Part shown: positions 27,492 to 34,413 of the stretch, one piece after another | Layout of the letters: each line of letters begins with the position of its first letter | Position numbering within the stretch: position 1 is the first letter of the stretch | From: Sedimentisphaerales bacterium | GTDB lineage: Bacteria > Planctomycetota > Phycisphaerae > Sedimentisphaerales > Anaerohalosphaeraceae | Direction: 5' to 3' | Assembly (NCBI GenBank): GCA_028282905.1 | Contig: JANQGW010000223.1 | Span: 24,677-88,676, forward strand | Length of the DNA: 64,000 nucleotides | The notes under the pieces: model-generated | Databases searched by the model: none | What the model saw: only the letters and a program-made list of their open reading frames with translations | Told to the model about the DNA's origin: nothing | Translations under genes and position numbers: made by a program

Positions 27492-28897
27492 TAATCCTCC
27501 GGTCTTTCACCGGCCGGGGCCATTTTTACGATTTTAGGATCGAAACGAGCAATTGGCTGAACCAAATCATTCTGAGCAGCCATCACTTCTTCGATATCTT
27601 TATACGCCATCGGAACCTCATCCAGGCCTGCCGAAATCAGCTGTACACCACGATCCTTGAGGAACTTCTTGGCGTCATGCCAGGTAAACGTCTCTTTGGC
27701 TTTCTTACGGCTCATTTTACGACCCGCGCCATGAGAAGCAGAGTTCAACGACTCCGGCTTGCCTTTTCCACGGACAACATAGCCGAACGTTCCCATCGAG
27801 CCTGGAATAATCCCAAGCACACCCTCGTCGGCAGGCGTTGCCCCTTTACGGTGAACAATGACTTCCTTCCCGTCGTGCTCTTCTTTCCAGGCGAAGTTAT
27901 GATGGTTTTCCACGTCGAGCAACACCTTAACGTTCAGGTTATTAGCAATATGTTTATGGATCAGCTTATGGTTAGCCGCAGCATAACGGCCCATCAGTTC
28001 CATCGCCTGCCAGTATTCCTGGCCTTCGGCACTGTCTATATCAAGCCATGCTAAATGTGTCAATTCCTTCGGCAATTCCGGATGCTTCTGGACGGCCAGC
28101 TTACTGAAATAGGTAGCGATTTCGTTACCCGTCCCGCGGCTTCCACTATGGCTCAGCAATGCCAGATAAGTCCCAGCCTTGAGCCCCAGATCATCCTCAT
28201 CAAGTGTCAGCGTTCCGAATTCCACAAAATGGTTTCCGCTGCCGCTGGTTCCGAGCTGGCTCCAGGCTTTATCCTTAAACCGGTTAACAATCGGGCTAAA
28301 TGACCAGTCTTCATCCATCACATCATGCTCTCTGCATTTCTTAAACGAGGCTCCAACACCAAAACGTGTTTCATCCTCAAGAGCATTTTTAAGACGACCA
28401 GCCTGTCCCGTCAAAGCGTTTACCGGCAAATCCAGTACCGTCATCTTCATCCGGCAGGCAATATCCATTCCGACTGCATACGGAATGACCGCATTCTCCG
28501 TCGCCAGTACACCGCCAATTGGCAGACCGTAACCCACATGCGCATCCGGCATCAACGCACCGCGAACGGAAATCGGCAGCTTGCACGCGTTTTCCATTTG
28601 CTGAACCGCCTTCGGTTCCAGACCGGTTCCCCATTGTCGGTAAACAGCCGGTTCGTCTCGGTGGACATACGTTGCACGTGCCTCTTTGCTCTGGTTGAGG
28701 TTCTTAGCCACTTGTCCAAAATGCTCATCGTCCAGGAATTTCTGTGGGTTCTTAGACAGGTTATTGATTTTTTGACAAATGTCTGTCTTATTCAGGTAAC
28801 CATCATAGGACTCAACCCAATGCTTGATGGCCTCCTGCGTCATTTTCATGGTTTCCCCTTTGGGGATTCCAAGATAGGATAATTCTCGTGTTTTCAT
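27491..28897 (-). CDS. rtcB: RNA-splicing ligase RtcB (PrfH-linked type)
   Basis: 468 aa from the ATG at 28897 (GGAGA eight bases upstream, and the protein then begins KTRELSYLGIPKGE as in relatives); an ATG at 28921 lacks a good site. It joins 2',3'-cyclic phosphate or 3'-phosphate RNA ends to 5'-OH ends using GTP and Mn. Visible active-site blocks are MPDAHVGYGLPIGGVLA, VGMDIACRM (metal-binding Asp and Cys), GSGNHFVEFG, NHHNFAW and SHGAGRKMSRKKA, whose His is the guanylylated residue. The long N-terminal extension before the core is typical of the variant paired with PrfH. Confidence 0.95.
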   Translation of the reverse strand: MKTRELSYLGIPKGETMKMTQEAIKHWVESYDGYLNKTDICQKINNLSKNPQKFLDDEHFGQVAKNLNQSKEARATYVHRDEPAVYRQWGTGLEPKAVQQMENACKLPISVRGALMPDAHVGYGLPIGGVLATENAVIPYAVGMDIACRMKMTVLDLPVNALTGQAGRLKNALEDETRFGVGASFKKCREHDVMDEDWSFSPIVNRFKDKAWSQLGTSGSGNHFVEFGTLTLDEDDLGLKAGTYLALLSHSGSRGTGNEIATYFSKLAVQKHPELPKELTHLAWLDIDSAEGQEYWQAMELMGRYAAANHKLIHKHIANNLNVKVLLDVENHHNFAWKEEHDGKEVIVHRKGATPADEGVLGIIPGSMGTFGYVVRGKGKPESLNSASHGAGRKMSRKKAKETFTWHDAKKFLKDRGVQLISAGLDEVPMAYKDIEEVMAAQNDLVQPIARFDPKIVKMAPAGERPED

Positions 28898-28923
28898 ATT
28901 ACTATCTCCATGGTCAATCATCG

Positions 28924-29940
28924 CTAAGCGATATTGACCTCATAAGCATTATTTTCCAATTTGTTTACATCAACCTGAATATCCAGGAACTTTTTCAATA
29001 TCTCGATATTCGTCGTTGAATGCAGCGTTAGCGGCAGTGTCCTGAATGTGCCTCCGCCGGCCATGGCCATTGGGATCATTAACTGATCGGCCAGATGCCG
29101 TGCCACGGGAACGCCCGCGGCCAGATATTCACGGATTTCCTTAACCATTTCCAGCGGTACTTTGCCGGCCGGCACGCCTTTCATACCGAAACCGGTAAAC
29201 AGTTCGGTAATGTTCTCGCTGGCGATTTCGACGGTGACGATATTACCCGGACCGTTTGAGTCACGTACTTTTATAATCTCCGTCTCTTTCATATCCCAGA
29301 GCAGCTTATTGCGAATCACTCGCAGTTCCCGGTCGGCAATTTTTTCCGGCAGGTACGCAACATAGGCTTTAGCGGAGCGTTTAACGACATCGCCTCGTTC
29401 TATGAGATCGATTCTGTCCAACTTCGCTTTCGGCTGAATCTGGACCGTAAAGCATCCGCCGCCGGCCGGATAAAAACCAGGACGCTGCAGGTCCAGCGTA
29501 ATGTTTGGCCCCATTTTATTAATGATCGGCACAAACGCCTTTTCCAGAAAGCTGAACGGCGGCGCAAACGGATTGTGCGTCCCGCCTTCCAGCGTGATTT
29601 CCGAAGACTTATCAGCAATCAGCAAAGCCGGCAAAATCGTCTGCAGAACCAGCGTCGTACTGCCCGCAGTTCCAACCTTAAAATCGTATGTTCCCGCATT
29701 GATCGCTTTCGGCGAAAACGTCAAAAACTGCGAACCGATGGCATTACCGCTCACATCTGCATCGCCAATTTCAACCGCGGCATTGACAGCCGTCAAGTGC
29801 TGACGCATCAAGCCGGGCTTTTTACGACCCGCTCGAATATTCTCGATCTGAAACGGTTTTCCGGTGATCAGCGACAATGCCAGGCTGCTGCGAAGGATTT
29901 GTCCGCCACCTTCCCCAAATGATCCGTCAATAAGTATCAT
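28924..29940 (-). CDS. rtcA: RNA 3'-terminal phosphate cyclase RtcA
   Basis: 338 aa, the normal length. It converts RNA 3'-phosphate to 2',3'-cyclic phosphate using ATP, preparing ends for RtcB. The N-terminus has the signature FGEGGGQILRSSLALSLI and the C-terminal part contains ARHLADQLMIPMAMAGGG, whose His is the adenylylated nucleophile. AAGGA lies eight bases upstream of ATG 29940. It directly precedes rtcB (stop 28924) and follows the tRNA array by 86 bases on the same strand. Confidence 0.95.
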   Translation of the reverse strand: MILIDGSFGEGGGQILRSSLALSLITGKPFQIENIRAGRKKPGLMRQHLTAVNAAVEIGDADVSGNAIGSQFLTFSPKAINAGTYDFKVGTAGSTTLVLQTILPALLIADKSSEITLEGGTHNPFAPPFSFLEKAFVPIINKMGPNITLDLQRPGFYPAGGGCFTVQIQPKAKLDRIDLIERGDVVKRSAKAYVAYLPEKIADRELRVIRNKLLWDMKETEIIKVRDSNGPGNIVTVEIASENITELFTGFGMKGVPAGKVPLEMVKEIREYLAAGVPVARHLADQLMIPMAMAGGGTFRTLPLTLHSTTNIEILKKFLDIQVDVNKLENNAYEVNIA

Positions 29941-30026
29941 CGTTGTCTTCCTTAAACTCCTTTATACTGCAATTTATCAGATTTTATCCATCTTGTTTCA
30001 TTTATTCAATCAATATCTCAATTTAA

Positions 30027-30112
30027 TGGGCCAGGTTGGATTTGAACCAACGAAGGGACATCCGCCCGGCAGGTTTACAGCCTGCATCCTTTAACCGCTT
30101 GGATACTGACCC
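30027..30112 (-). tRNA. tRNA-Tyr (GUA)
   Basis: Acceptor GGGTCAG pairs with CTGGCCC; the anticodon loop CTGTAAA gives GUA. There is a long variable arm, as expected for bacterial class II tRNA-Tyr, a T-arm with GGTTCAAATCC, and discriminator A. CCA is not encoded. Last tRNA before rtcA. Confidence 0.93.
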
Positions 30113-30119
30113 GTATCAG

Positions 30120-30193
30120 CAGCCCCGGCAGGAGTCGAACCTGCAGTCTGTGGATTCGTAGTCCACTGCCTTATCCATTTTGGCCACAGGGCT
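30120..30193 (-). tRNA. tRNA-Arg (ACG)
   Basis: Acceptor AGCCCTG pairs with CGGGGCT (one U-G); anticodon stem GTGGA/TCCAC with loop CTACGAA gives ACG. T-arm GCAGG/CCTGC; discriminator G. CCA is not encoded. Confidence 0.92.
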
Positions 30194-30210
30194 CTTAGTA
30201 ATAGAAAAAA

Positions 30211-30284
30211 TAGCCCCGGTAGGAGTCGAACCTACACTAAGCGGATTCTAAGTCCGCTGCCTCTGCCAATTGGGCTACAGGGCC
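30211..30284 (-). tRNA. tRNA with anticodon UAG on a class I body (non-canonical)
   Basis: The cloverleaf folds well (anticodon stem GCGGA/TCCGC, loop CTTAGAA, T-arm GTAGG/CCTAC, discriminator A). The anticodon is UAG, which reads leucine CUN codons, yet the variable loop has only five bases, whereas bacterial tRNA-Leu is class II. The D-arm region is identical at 23 of 24 positions to the nearby tRNA-Gln, so it looks like an anticodon-shifted paralogue. The first pair is G1-U72. Its charging specificity is uncertain. Confidence 0.75.
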
Positions 30285-30287
30285 AAA

Positions 30288-30360
30288 TTGCGTCGTGGGA
30301 GATTCGAACTCCCATCACAGACTTGGCAAGCCCGTATGTTGCCGTTACACCAACGACGCA
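30288..30360 (-). tRNA. tRNA-Gly (GCC)
   Basis: Acceptor TGCGTCG pairs perfectly with CGACGCA; anticodon loop TTGCCAA gives GCC. The anticodon stem contains G-U pairs and the D-arm is short. The first pair is U1-A72 rather than the usual G1-C72 of bacterial tRNA-Gly. CCA is not encoded. Confidence 0.85.
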
Positions 30361-30363
30361 TTA

Positions 30364-30450
30364 CGGACGGAGAGGGAGTCGAACCCTCAAGGCCGGTTAA
30401 GGCTCAGCGGTTCAGCAAACCGATGCAGTCTCCCATCTGCTTGTCCGTCC
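30364..30450 (-). tRNA. tRNA-Ser (GCU)
   Basis: Acceptor GGACGGA/TCCGTCC, anticodon loop TTGCTGA giving GCU, and a long variable arm as expected for class II tRNA-Ser; discriminator G. The outermost anticodon-stem pair appears mismatched. Confidence 0.9.
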
Positions 30451-30453
30451 AAG

Positions 30454-30527
30454 GGTGACCGACGGGACTCGAACCCGTACTCCTCAGGATCACAACCTGA
30501 TGCTTTAGCCAATTAAGCTACGGTCAC
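30454..30527 (-). tRNA. tRNA-His (GUG) lacking an encoded G-1
   Basis: Acceptor GTGACCG/CGGTCAC, anticodon stem TCAGG/CCTGA with loop TTGTGAT giving GUG, discriminator C73. The base at position -1 in the gene is T, not the G that most bacteria encode and that HisRS recognises opposite C73. Confidence 0.9.
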
Positions 30528-30529
30528 AG

Positions 30530-30603
30530 TCTGGGTGGTTGGATTCGAACCAACGACATCTCGCTTCCAAGGCGAGCAGGCTCCCAGACTGCCCTACACC
30601 CAG
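30530..30603 (-). tRNA. tRNA-Pro (UGG)
   Basis: Acceptor CTGGGTG/CACCCAG has the C1-G72 pair and discriminator A that are typical of bacterial tRNA-Pro. Anticodon stem CTCGC/GCGAG with loop CTTGGAA gives UGG. Only two bases separate it from tRNA-His. Confidence 0.92.
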
Positions 30604-30608
30604 AAATT

Positions 30609-30682
30609 CAGCTCCGGCAGGAATCGAACCTGCAACGAGCGGTTTCAAAGCCCGCTGCCTCTTCCAATTGGGCTACGGAGCA
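30609..30682 (-). tRNA. tRNA-Gln (UUG) with mismatches
   Basis: Anticodon loop CTTTGAA gives UUG, and the discriminator is G73, as GlnRS requires. The acceptor pairs at positions 2-7 (GCTCCG/CGGAGC) but 1-72 is U-U, and the closing anticodon-stem pair is G-A. First tRNA of the eight-gene block, about 140 bases after the slipin gene. Confidence 0.85.
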
Positions 30683-30755
30683 TTCACTTTTTAAATTGCA
30701 TGTTTCTACGCGGCAAAATGCTTGGCTCTATCAGCAGAAACTGACTCGCAACACA

Positions 30756-30811
30756 TAACACCCTGAAGGGTGCTTGCTCGGGGCAGGCCGGTGTACTCCC
30801 CGGCCTGCCCC
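30756..30811 (-). other. Two hairpins between slipin and the tRNA block
   Basis: Directly after the slipin stop is a very strong 12-bp stem, GGGGCAGGCCGG (30780-30791) with 30800-30811 and an 8-base loop. A second small stem follows, CACCC/GGGTG (30759-30772). Neither is followed by a U-tract on the minus strand, so they look more like mRNA 3'-end protection, processing or attenuation structures than a full terminator. Confidence 0.6.
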
Positions 30812-30820
30812 TTCTGCCGC

Positions 30821-31924
30821 CTACAACAGGTTGACCACTCGGTCGGCCAAACCTTTTTCACCCAGTACCACATTCAACTTCGAATTCGTTGAGATGTTTT
30901 CCAGTACTTCCAATTCACGCAGTCGCATCAATACAGGGTTGTTTTCCAACAACTTGGCTGTATTTGCCTGAGATCGCATGGCTGCAGTCTCCTCTCTGCG
31001 AGCAATCAGGTTCGCTTCTGCCGCCTTTTTAGCCTCGGTCACCTTGTTCAACAGGTTCTTCATCTCACCGGGCAGGATCACATCTCGGATTCCAATCGCG
31101 GTCAGCTTCAAACCGAATGACTCGGCTCGCTGAATCAACTGATTCTTCAGTTCATCTGCCAGGGCATCTTTATCAGCCAGCAATTCATCCAGCTGGCGAG
31201 ATCCAACAATCGCCCGCAATGCCAACTGAGTCTCACGGTACAATGACTGCTTGACATCTGTTGTCGAACGAACGGCCTTTTCGGCATCCTGAACAGTGTA
31301 AGCAACGACCGCATTCATTCGCAAAGTCACCTTGTCGGCTGTCATGATCTCTTGGCCTGTGATATCCAGCGACAATTCGGCCATGTTCACCTGAAAAACC
31401 TGAACACGCTCGATGCCCCTCCAGAACACATAACGTCCGGAATCCAGTGTTTCCACATAGCGACCGTTCTGGAAGTAAACACCCACATGGTCTCCAGCCA
31501 CAGTCATTTCTTCCAGCAGATCCTTGGCGCCATCTGATTTCAAAATCACACTGATGTCACGGTGATTGAAACGAATATCCCGCGCGTCAATGACTTCCAC
31601 TTTCACCTTGCGGTGTGTCGTCCAGATGGCATAGGTTCCGCTGGACAAGACGTATTCAAAACGACCGTCCACCCAAACCAACCCGCGCTGGTAGTCCTGA
31701 AGGTCCAAAACCTGGGCCTTGCCTTCCAAAACGCCGGACTTGATAATCAGGTCCAGATCCTTGTGGCGAATCCAGGGATCTCGCAGGTTTGATACATAGA
31801 CCTGATCCTTCACAACAGGTTTCAAGAACCAGTGGCGTCCTTCGCCCAGCAAGCCAACCAACTCACCGTTACGGAAGTGGAATCCCTTTTCATACGAATG
31901 GATTTTGATCGTTTTAATACTCAT
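30821..31924 (-). CDS. Slipin-like SPFH/Band 7 protein
   Basis: 367 aa, GGAGA upstream of ATG 31924. An N-terminal part (1 to about 140) with repeated FRNGELVGLLGEGRHWF and VDGRFEYVLSSGTYAIW beta motifs precedes an SPFH domain (about 150-330: VTLRMNAVVAYTVQDAEKAV, YRETQLALRAIVGSRQLDE, GIRDVILPGEMKNLL). An alpha-helical C-terminus follows. No clear N-terminal membrane helix is seen, unlike typical slipins. SPFH proteins form ring assemblies at membranes; slipins linked to RtcR-controlled RNA-repair operons are known from comparative genomics. It sits inside the tRNA array, between the promoter-proximal and promoter-distal tRNAs. Confidence 0.85.
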   Translation of the reverse strand: MSIKTIKIHSYEKGFHFRNGELVGLLGEGRHWFLKPVVKDQVYVSNLRDPWIRHKDLDLIIKSGVLEGKAQVLDLQDYQRGLVWVDGRFEYVLSSGTYAIWTTHRKVKVEVIDARDIRFNHRDISVILKSDGAKDLLEEMTVAGDHVGVYFQNGRYVETLDSGRYVFWRGIERVQVFQVNMAELSLDITGQEIMTADKVTLRMNAVVAYTVQDAEKAVRSTTDVKQSLYRETQLALRAIVGSRQLDELLADKDALADELKNQLIQRAESFGLKLTAIGIRDVILPGEMKNLLNKVTEAKKAAEANLIARREETAAMRSQANTAKLLENNPVLMRLRELEVLENISTNSKLNVVLGEKGLADRVVNLL

Positions 31925-32297
31925 TTTAATTCTCCCTTATATTCTATTTACTCACCTATTTTTTATTCATCTTAACGCCGGGTATATGTCATAAGAGGCT
32001 TTCAGGAAACATTTGACTGCTGGCCCATCTTTCACGCGGAGTATGCTTTAGTTCACTTCGAACAAGGAAAGAGACGAATCGGAGGGCCGCATTGGTAGAT
32101 TTCCTTAAACCAGCGAAAACTACCGTTGCTTGATCGTCATCGACTTCTTTGCTCTTGGTCAGAAGTAAACGGTATCCGCAGACTGCAGAGCGTTTACAAA
32201 TGGTGTTGACAGGCCAACGAGGTGAGTTGAGAAAACCTGTCAACTGCCGGACAGAACAAACGTTTCCTTCGAGCCTTTCGTGGAGCCGCTCTCGCGG
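31925..32297 (-). ncRNA. Structured transcribed region, possible non-coding RNA
   Basis: This 373-bp stretch between slipin and the tRNA-like gene contains several perfect stems on one strand: GTAAACG/CGTTTAC (32165-32171 with 32191-32197), GTTGACAGG/CCTGTCAAC (32205-32213 with 32236-32244, with an inner CAAC/GTTG), and GCCGC-GAGA-GCGGC, a GNRA-type hairpin (32285-32298), immediately 3' of the tRNA-like gene. RNA-repair operons elsewhere carry Y-RNA-like transcripts, and this is a candidate place for one. A 116-codon reading frame also spans most of it and cannot be wholly excluded. Confidence 0.4.
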
Positions 32298-32370
32298 CAG
32301 TCGGTGTGGGAGTCGAACCCACAACTCTCGAGTTAGCAACTCGATGCTCTATCCATTGAGCTAACCGTTG
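32298..32370 (-). tRNA. tRNA-like gene, GCU anticodon on class I body, broken acceptor stem
   Basis: D-arm, anticodon arm (TCGAG/CTCGA, loop TTGCTAA, anticodon GCU) and T-arm (GTGGG/CCCAC) are intact. However, the outer three acceptor pairs are C1-U72, A2-C71 and A3-A70, leaving only four pairs. The variable loop is short (GAGTT), whereas genuine tRNA-Ser is class II and a normal tRNA-Ser(GCU) exists in the same operon. This is probably a pseudo-tRNA or decoy rather than a translating tRNA. Confidence 0.7.
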
Positions 32371-32372
32371 GG

Positions 32373-32457
32373 TATTCGATGCGGGATTCGAACCCGCATG
32401 GTCTTTGCGACCAACAGATCCTCAATCTGTCGCGTGTGCCATTCACGCCAATCGAAA
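32373..32457 (-). tRNA. tRNA-Leu (GAG)
   Basis: Class II with a long variable arm (TGGTC/GACCA), anticodon stem ACAGA/TCTGT and loop TTGAGGA giving GAG, T-arm GCGGG/CCCGC, discriminator A73. The 1-72 pair is U-U instead of the usual G-C. First gene after the sigma-54 promoter. Confidence 0.85.
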
Positions 32458-32492
32458 GGTCCACCTTCGTTAGAACCCACTCACGGAACATA

Positions 32493-32521
32493 CGCAGTGA
32501 AACAGCATGGCCGACACTGCG
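32493..32521 (-). other. Leader hairpin of the RNA-repair transcript
   Basis: CGCAGTG (32493-32499) and CACTGCG (32515-32521) form a perfect 7-bp stem within the roughly 125-base leader between the sigma-54 promoter and tRNA-Leu. It may be a processing or regulatory structure. Confidence 0.4.
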
Positions 32522-32590
32522 ATGCCGCTGGCCCGGCGGAAATATCTTCTTAAATTTTTATAAGAGCGTTAATTTCTTGATTTACGATAG

Positions 32591-32606
32591 AACAATCGGT
32601 GTGCCA
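32591..32606 (-). promoter_or_regulatory. Sigma-54 promoter of the RNA-repair/tRNA operon
   Basis: On the minus strand, TGGCAC (32606-32601), five bases, and TTGTT (32595-32591) match the -24/-12 consensus TGGCAC-N5-TTGCA except that the -12 GC is GT. It faces the tRNA-slipin-rtcAB operon and lies divergent to rtcR, exactly where an RtcR-dependent promoter is expected. An upstream inverted repeat CCTTT-N6-AAAGG (32641-32656) is a possible activator site. Confidence 0.7.
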
Positions 32607-32679
32607 GACTTGAAAATAAAATAAAAAAACAAACATAACTCCTTTAAAAACAAAGGCATAAAAAATTTACAATTAAGTA

Positions 32680-32708
32680 TTGACCACAAATGCACAAACA
32701 ATTATATT
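32680..32708 (+). promoter_or_regulatory. Sigma-70 promoter of rtcR
   Basis: TTGACC (32680-32685), 17 bases, TATATT (32703-32708). It would start transcription about 30 bases before the rtcR ATG in an extremely AT-rich leader that lacks a clear Shine-Dalgarno sequence. Confidence 0.6.
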
Positions 32709-32746
32709 TATAATAAATTATAATTTTATATATTAAAATATATACC

Positions 32747-34339
32747 ATGAAGAATGTTGTCATCGGATTATTAGGGGCTAACCTGGATCGGGGTTTCGGG
32801 CCGGACCGCTGGAATCACTGGCGGCCAACGGTTTCAATCTGCCAACATGAAGAACTGCTGGTGGATCGTTTTGAATTGCTCTATCAGAAAAAGTTTGAAA
32901 AGACCGCCAAGTCTGTCATTGAAGATATCAGCCTTGTCTCGCCAGAAACAAAGGTTATCCCTCATGTTATCGAATGGGACAACCCGTGGGATTTTCAGGA
33001 AGTTTACGGCGTCCTTCATGATTTTTCGAAAAACTATGATTTTGACCCTGATCACGAAGAATACCTGATTCACATCACCACCGGCACTCATGTGTCTCAG
33101 ATATGCGAGTTTCTGCTGACTGAATCCCGATATTTCCCCGGAAAACTACTGCAGACAAGCCCCCCGAAGCGAGAGACAGATATCGGGCCGGGACGGTATC
33201 AGATTATTGATCTGGATCTATCGAAGTACGACCGGATTGCAATGCGATTCAAACAGCAGCTTCGCGATGATATCTCATTCTTGAAATCCGGCATTCATAC
33301 AAAGAATAAGCATTTTAATGCCTTGATTGAACGGATTGAGCATGTAGGCTCCCGGACGACAGACCCGATTTTACTCATGGGGCCTACCGGAGCCGGTAAG
33401 TCTCAGCTTGCCCAACGAATCTTCGAACTCAAAAAGGCACACAAGAAGCTTAAGGGCGATTTTGTGGAGGTTAACTGCGCCACCATTCGCGGCGATGCGG
33501 CGATGTCTGCCTTGTTTGGACACACAAAAGGAGCTTTTACCGGCGCCCTTCAGACACGAGAGGGACTGCTAAAGACCGCTGACAGCGGCATTTTATTTCT
33601 GGATGAAGTCGGCGAACTGGGCATTGAGGAACAATCAATGCTGCTGCGAGCCATCGAAGAAAAGAAATTTCTGCCCGTTGGCGCGGACAAAGAAGTCAGC
33701 AGTGATTTTCAGTTAATCTGCGGAACCAACAGAGATTTGCATGCAAATGTTGAAAGCGGCCAATTCCGTGAAGATCTGCTGGCCAGAATCAATCTGTGGA
33801 CATTCCACCTGCCGGGGTTGAAAGATCGCCCCGAAGATATCGAACCGAATATCCAGTATGAATTAGACCGGTACGCAAGCAGTGCCGGGACACATGTCAG
33901 GTTTAATAAGGAAGCCCAAAGACGCTTTCTGTCGTTCAGCATGTCCGGACAGGCACTCTGGAAGTCGAATTTCCGCGATTTGATCGGGGCGATCACCCGC
34001 ATGGCCACACTGGCCCCCGGCGGCCGAATCAGCGAAGACATTGTGGAAGAAGAAATCCAGAGACTGCAAAGATCCTGGCAGCCAATAGTCCAAGATGGTG
34101 ATTCTATTATTTTAGAGCGACTCCTTGGACAAGAGCGATTGGCTCAAATTGATGAATTTGACATCCCCCAGCTGATTCACGTGATCAAAATATGCTCAAA
34201 AGCAAAAACCCTATCCGAAGCAGGGCGTCAGCTTTTTAATATCTCCAGAACACAAAAAGCCCGTCCCAACGATGCCGACCGACTGAGGAAATATTTAGCT
34301 AAATTCAGCATTTCATGGAATGAAATCAACAATATATGA
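32747..34339 (+). CDS. rtcR: RtcR, sigma-54-dependent activator of RNA repair
   Basis: 530 aa, the family's usual length. Residues 1 to about 180 form the RtcR/CARF-type Rossmann sensor (VIGLLGANLDRGFGPDRW, HITTGTHVSQICEFLL). The AAA+ domain has Walker A GPTGAGKS (about 211), the sigma-54-contacting GAFTGA loop (about 263, in HTKGAFTGALQTREGLL) and Walker B ILFLDEVGEL (about 282). A C-terminal DNA-binding region follows. RtcR is known to activate rtcBA, and tRNA fragments or cyclic-phosphate RNA ends are proposed ligands of its CARF domain. It is divergent from the operon it should control, with the matching promoter in between. Confidence 0.95.
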   Translation: MKNVVIGLLGANLDRGFGPDRWNHWRPTVSICQHEELLVDRFELLYQKKFEKTAKSVIEDISLVSPETKVIPHVIEWDNPWDFQEVYGVLHDFSKNYDFDPDHEEYLIHITTGTHVSQICEFLLTESRYFPGKLLQTSPPKRETDIGPGRYQIIDLDLSKYDRIAMRFKQQLRDDISFLKSGIHTKNKHFNALIERIEHVGSRTTDPILLMGPTGAGKSQLAQRIFELKKAHKKLKGDFVEVNCATIRGDAAMSALFGHTKGAFTGALQTREGLLKTADSGILFLDEVGELGIEEQSMLLRAIEEKKFLPVGADKEVSSDFQLICGTNRDLHANVESGQFREDLLARINLWTFHLPGLKDRPEDIEPNIQYELDRYASSAGTHVRFNKEAQRRFLSFSMSGQALWKSNFRDLIGAITRMATLAPGGRISEDIVEEEIQRLQRSWQPIVQDGDSIILERLLGQERLAQIDEFDIPQLIHVIKICSKAKTLSEAGRQLFNISRTQKARPNDADRLRKYLAKFSISWNEINNI

Positions 34340-34413
34340 TTTGACGAGCTCTTCTCTCCCTAATATACTTTTCCAAGCAGATAACCTATTCTTGATTATT
34401 TAAATATCGATTT

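Noticed and set aside
30027..30682. tRNA block read as a CRISPR-like or simple repeat array
   Set aside because: Units differ in sequence and length and each folds as a tRNA with a distinct anticodon; the similarity is only in the T-arms.
30264..30744. Short plus-strand frames across the tRNA block
   Set aside because: They arise from the antisense of tRNA T-arms (recurrent ESNP/GFEPT-like words) and are not genes.
31989..32339. 116-codon frame on the minus strand between slipin and the tRNA-like gene
   Set aside because: It overlaps 42 bases of the tRNA-like gene and runs through several strong RNA stems; I treated the region as probable structured RNA and noted the frame as an alternative.
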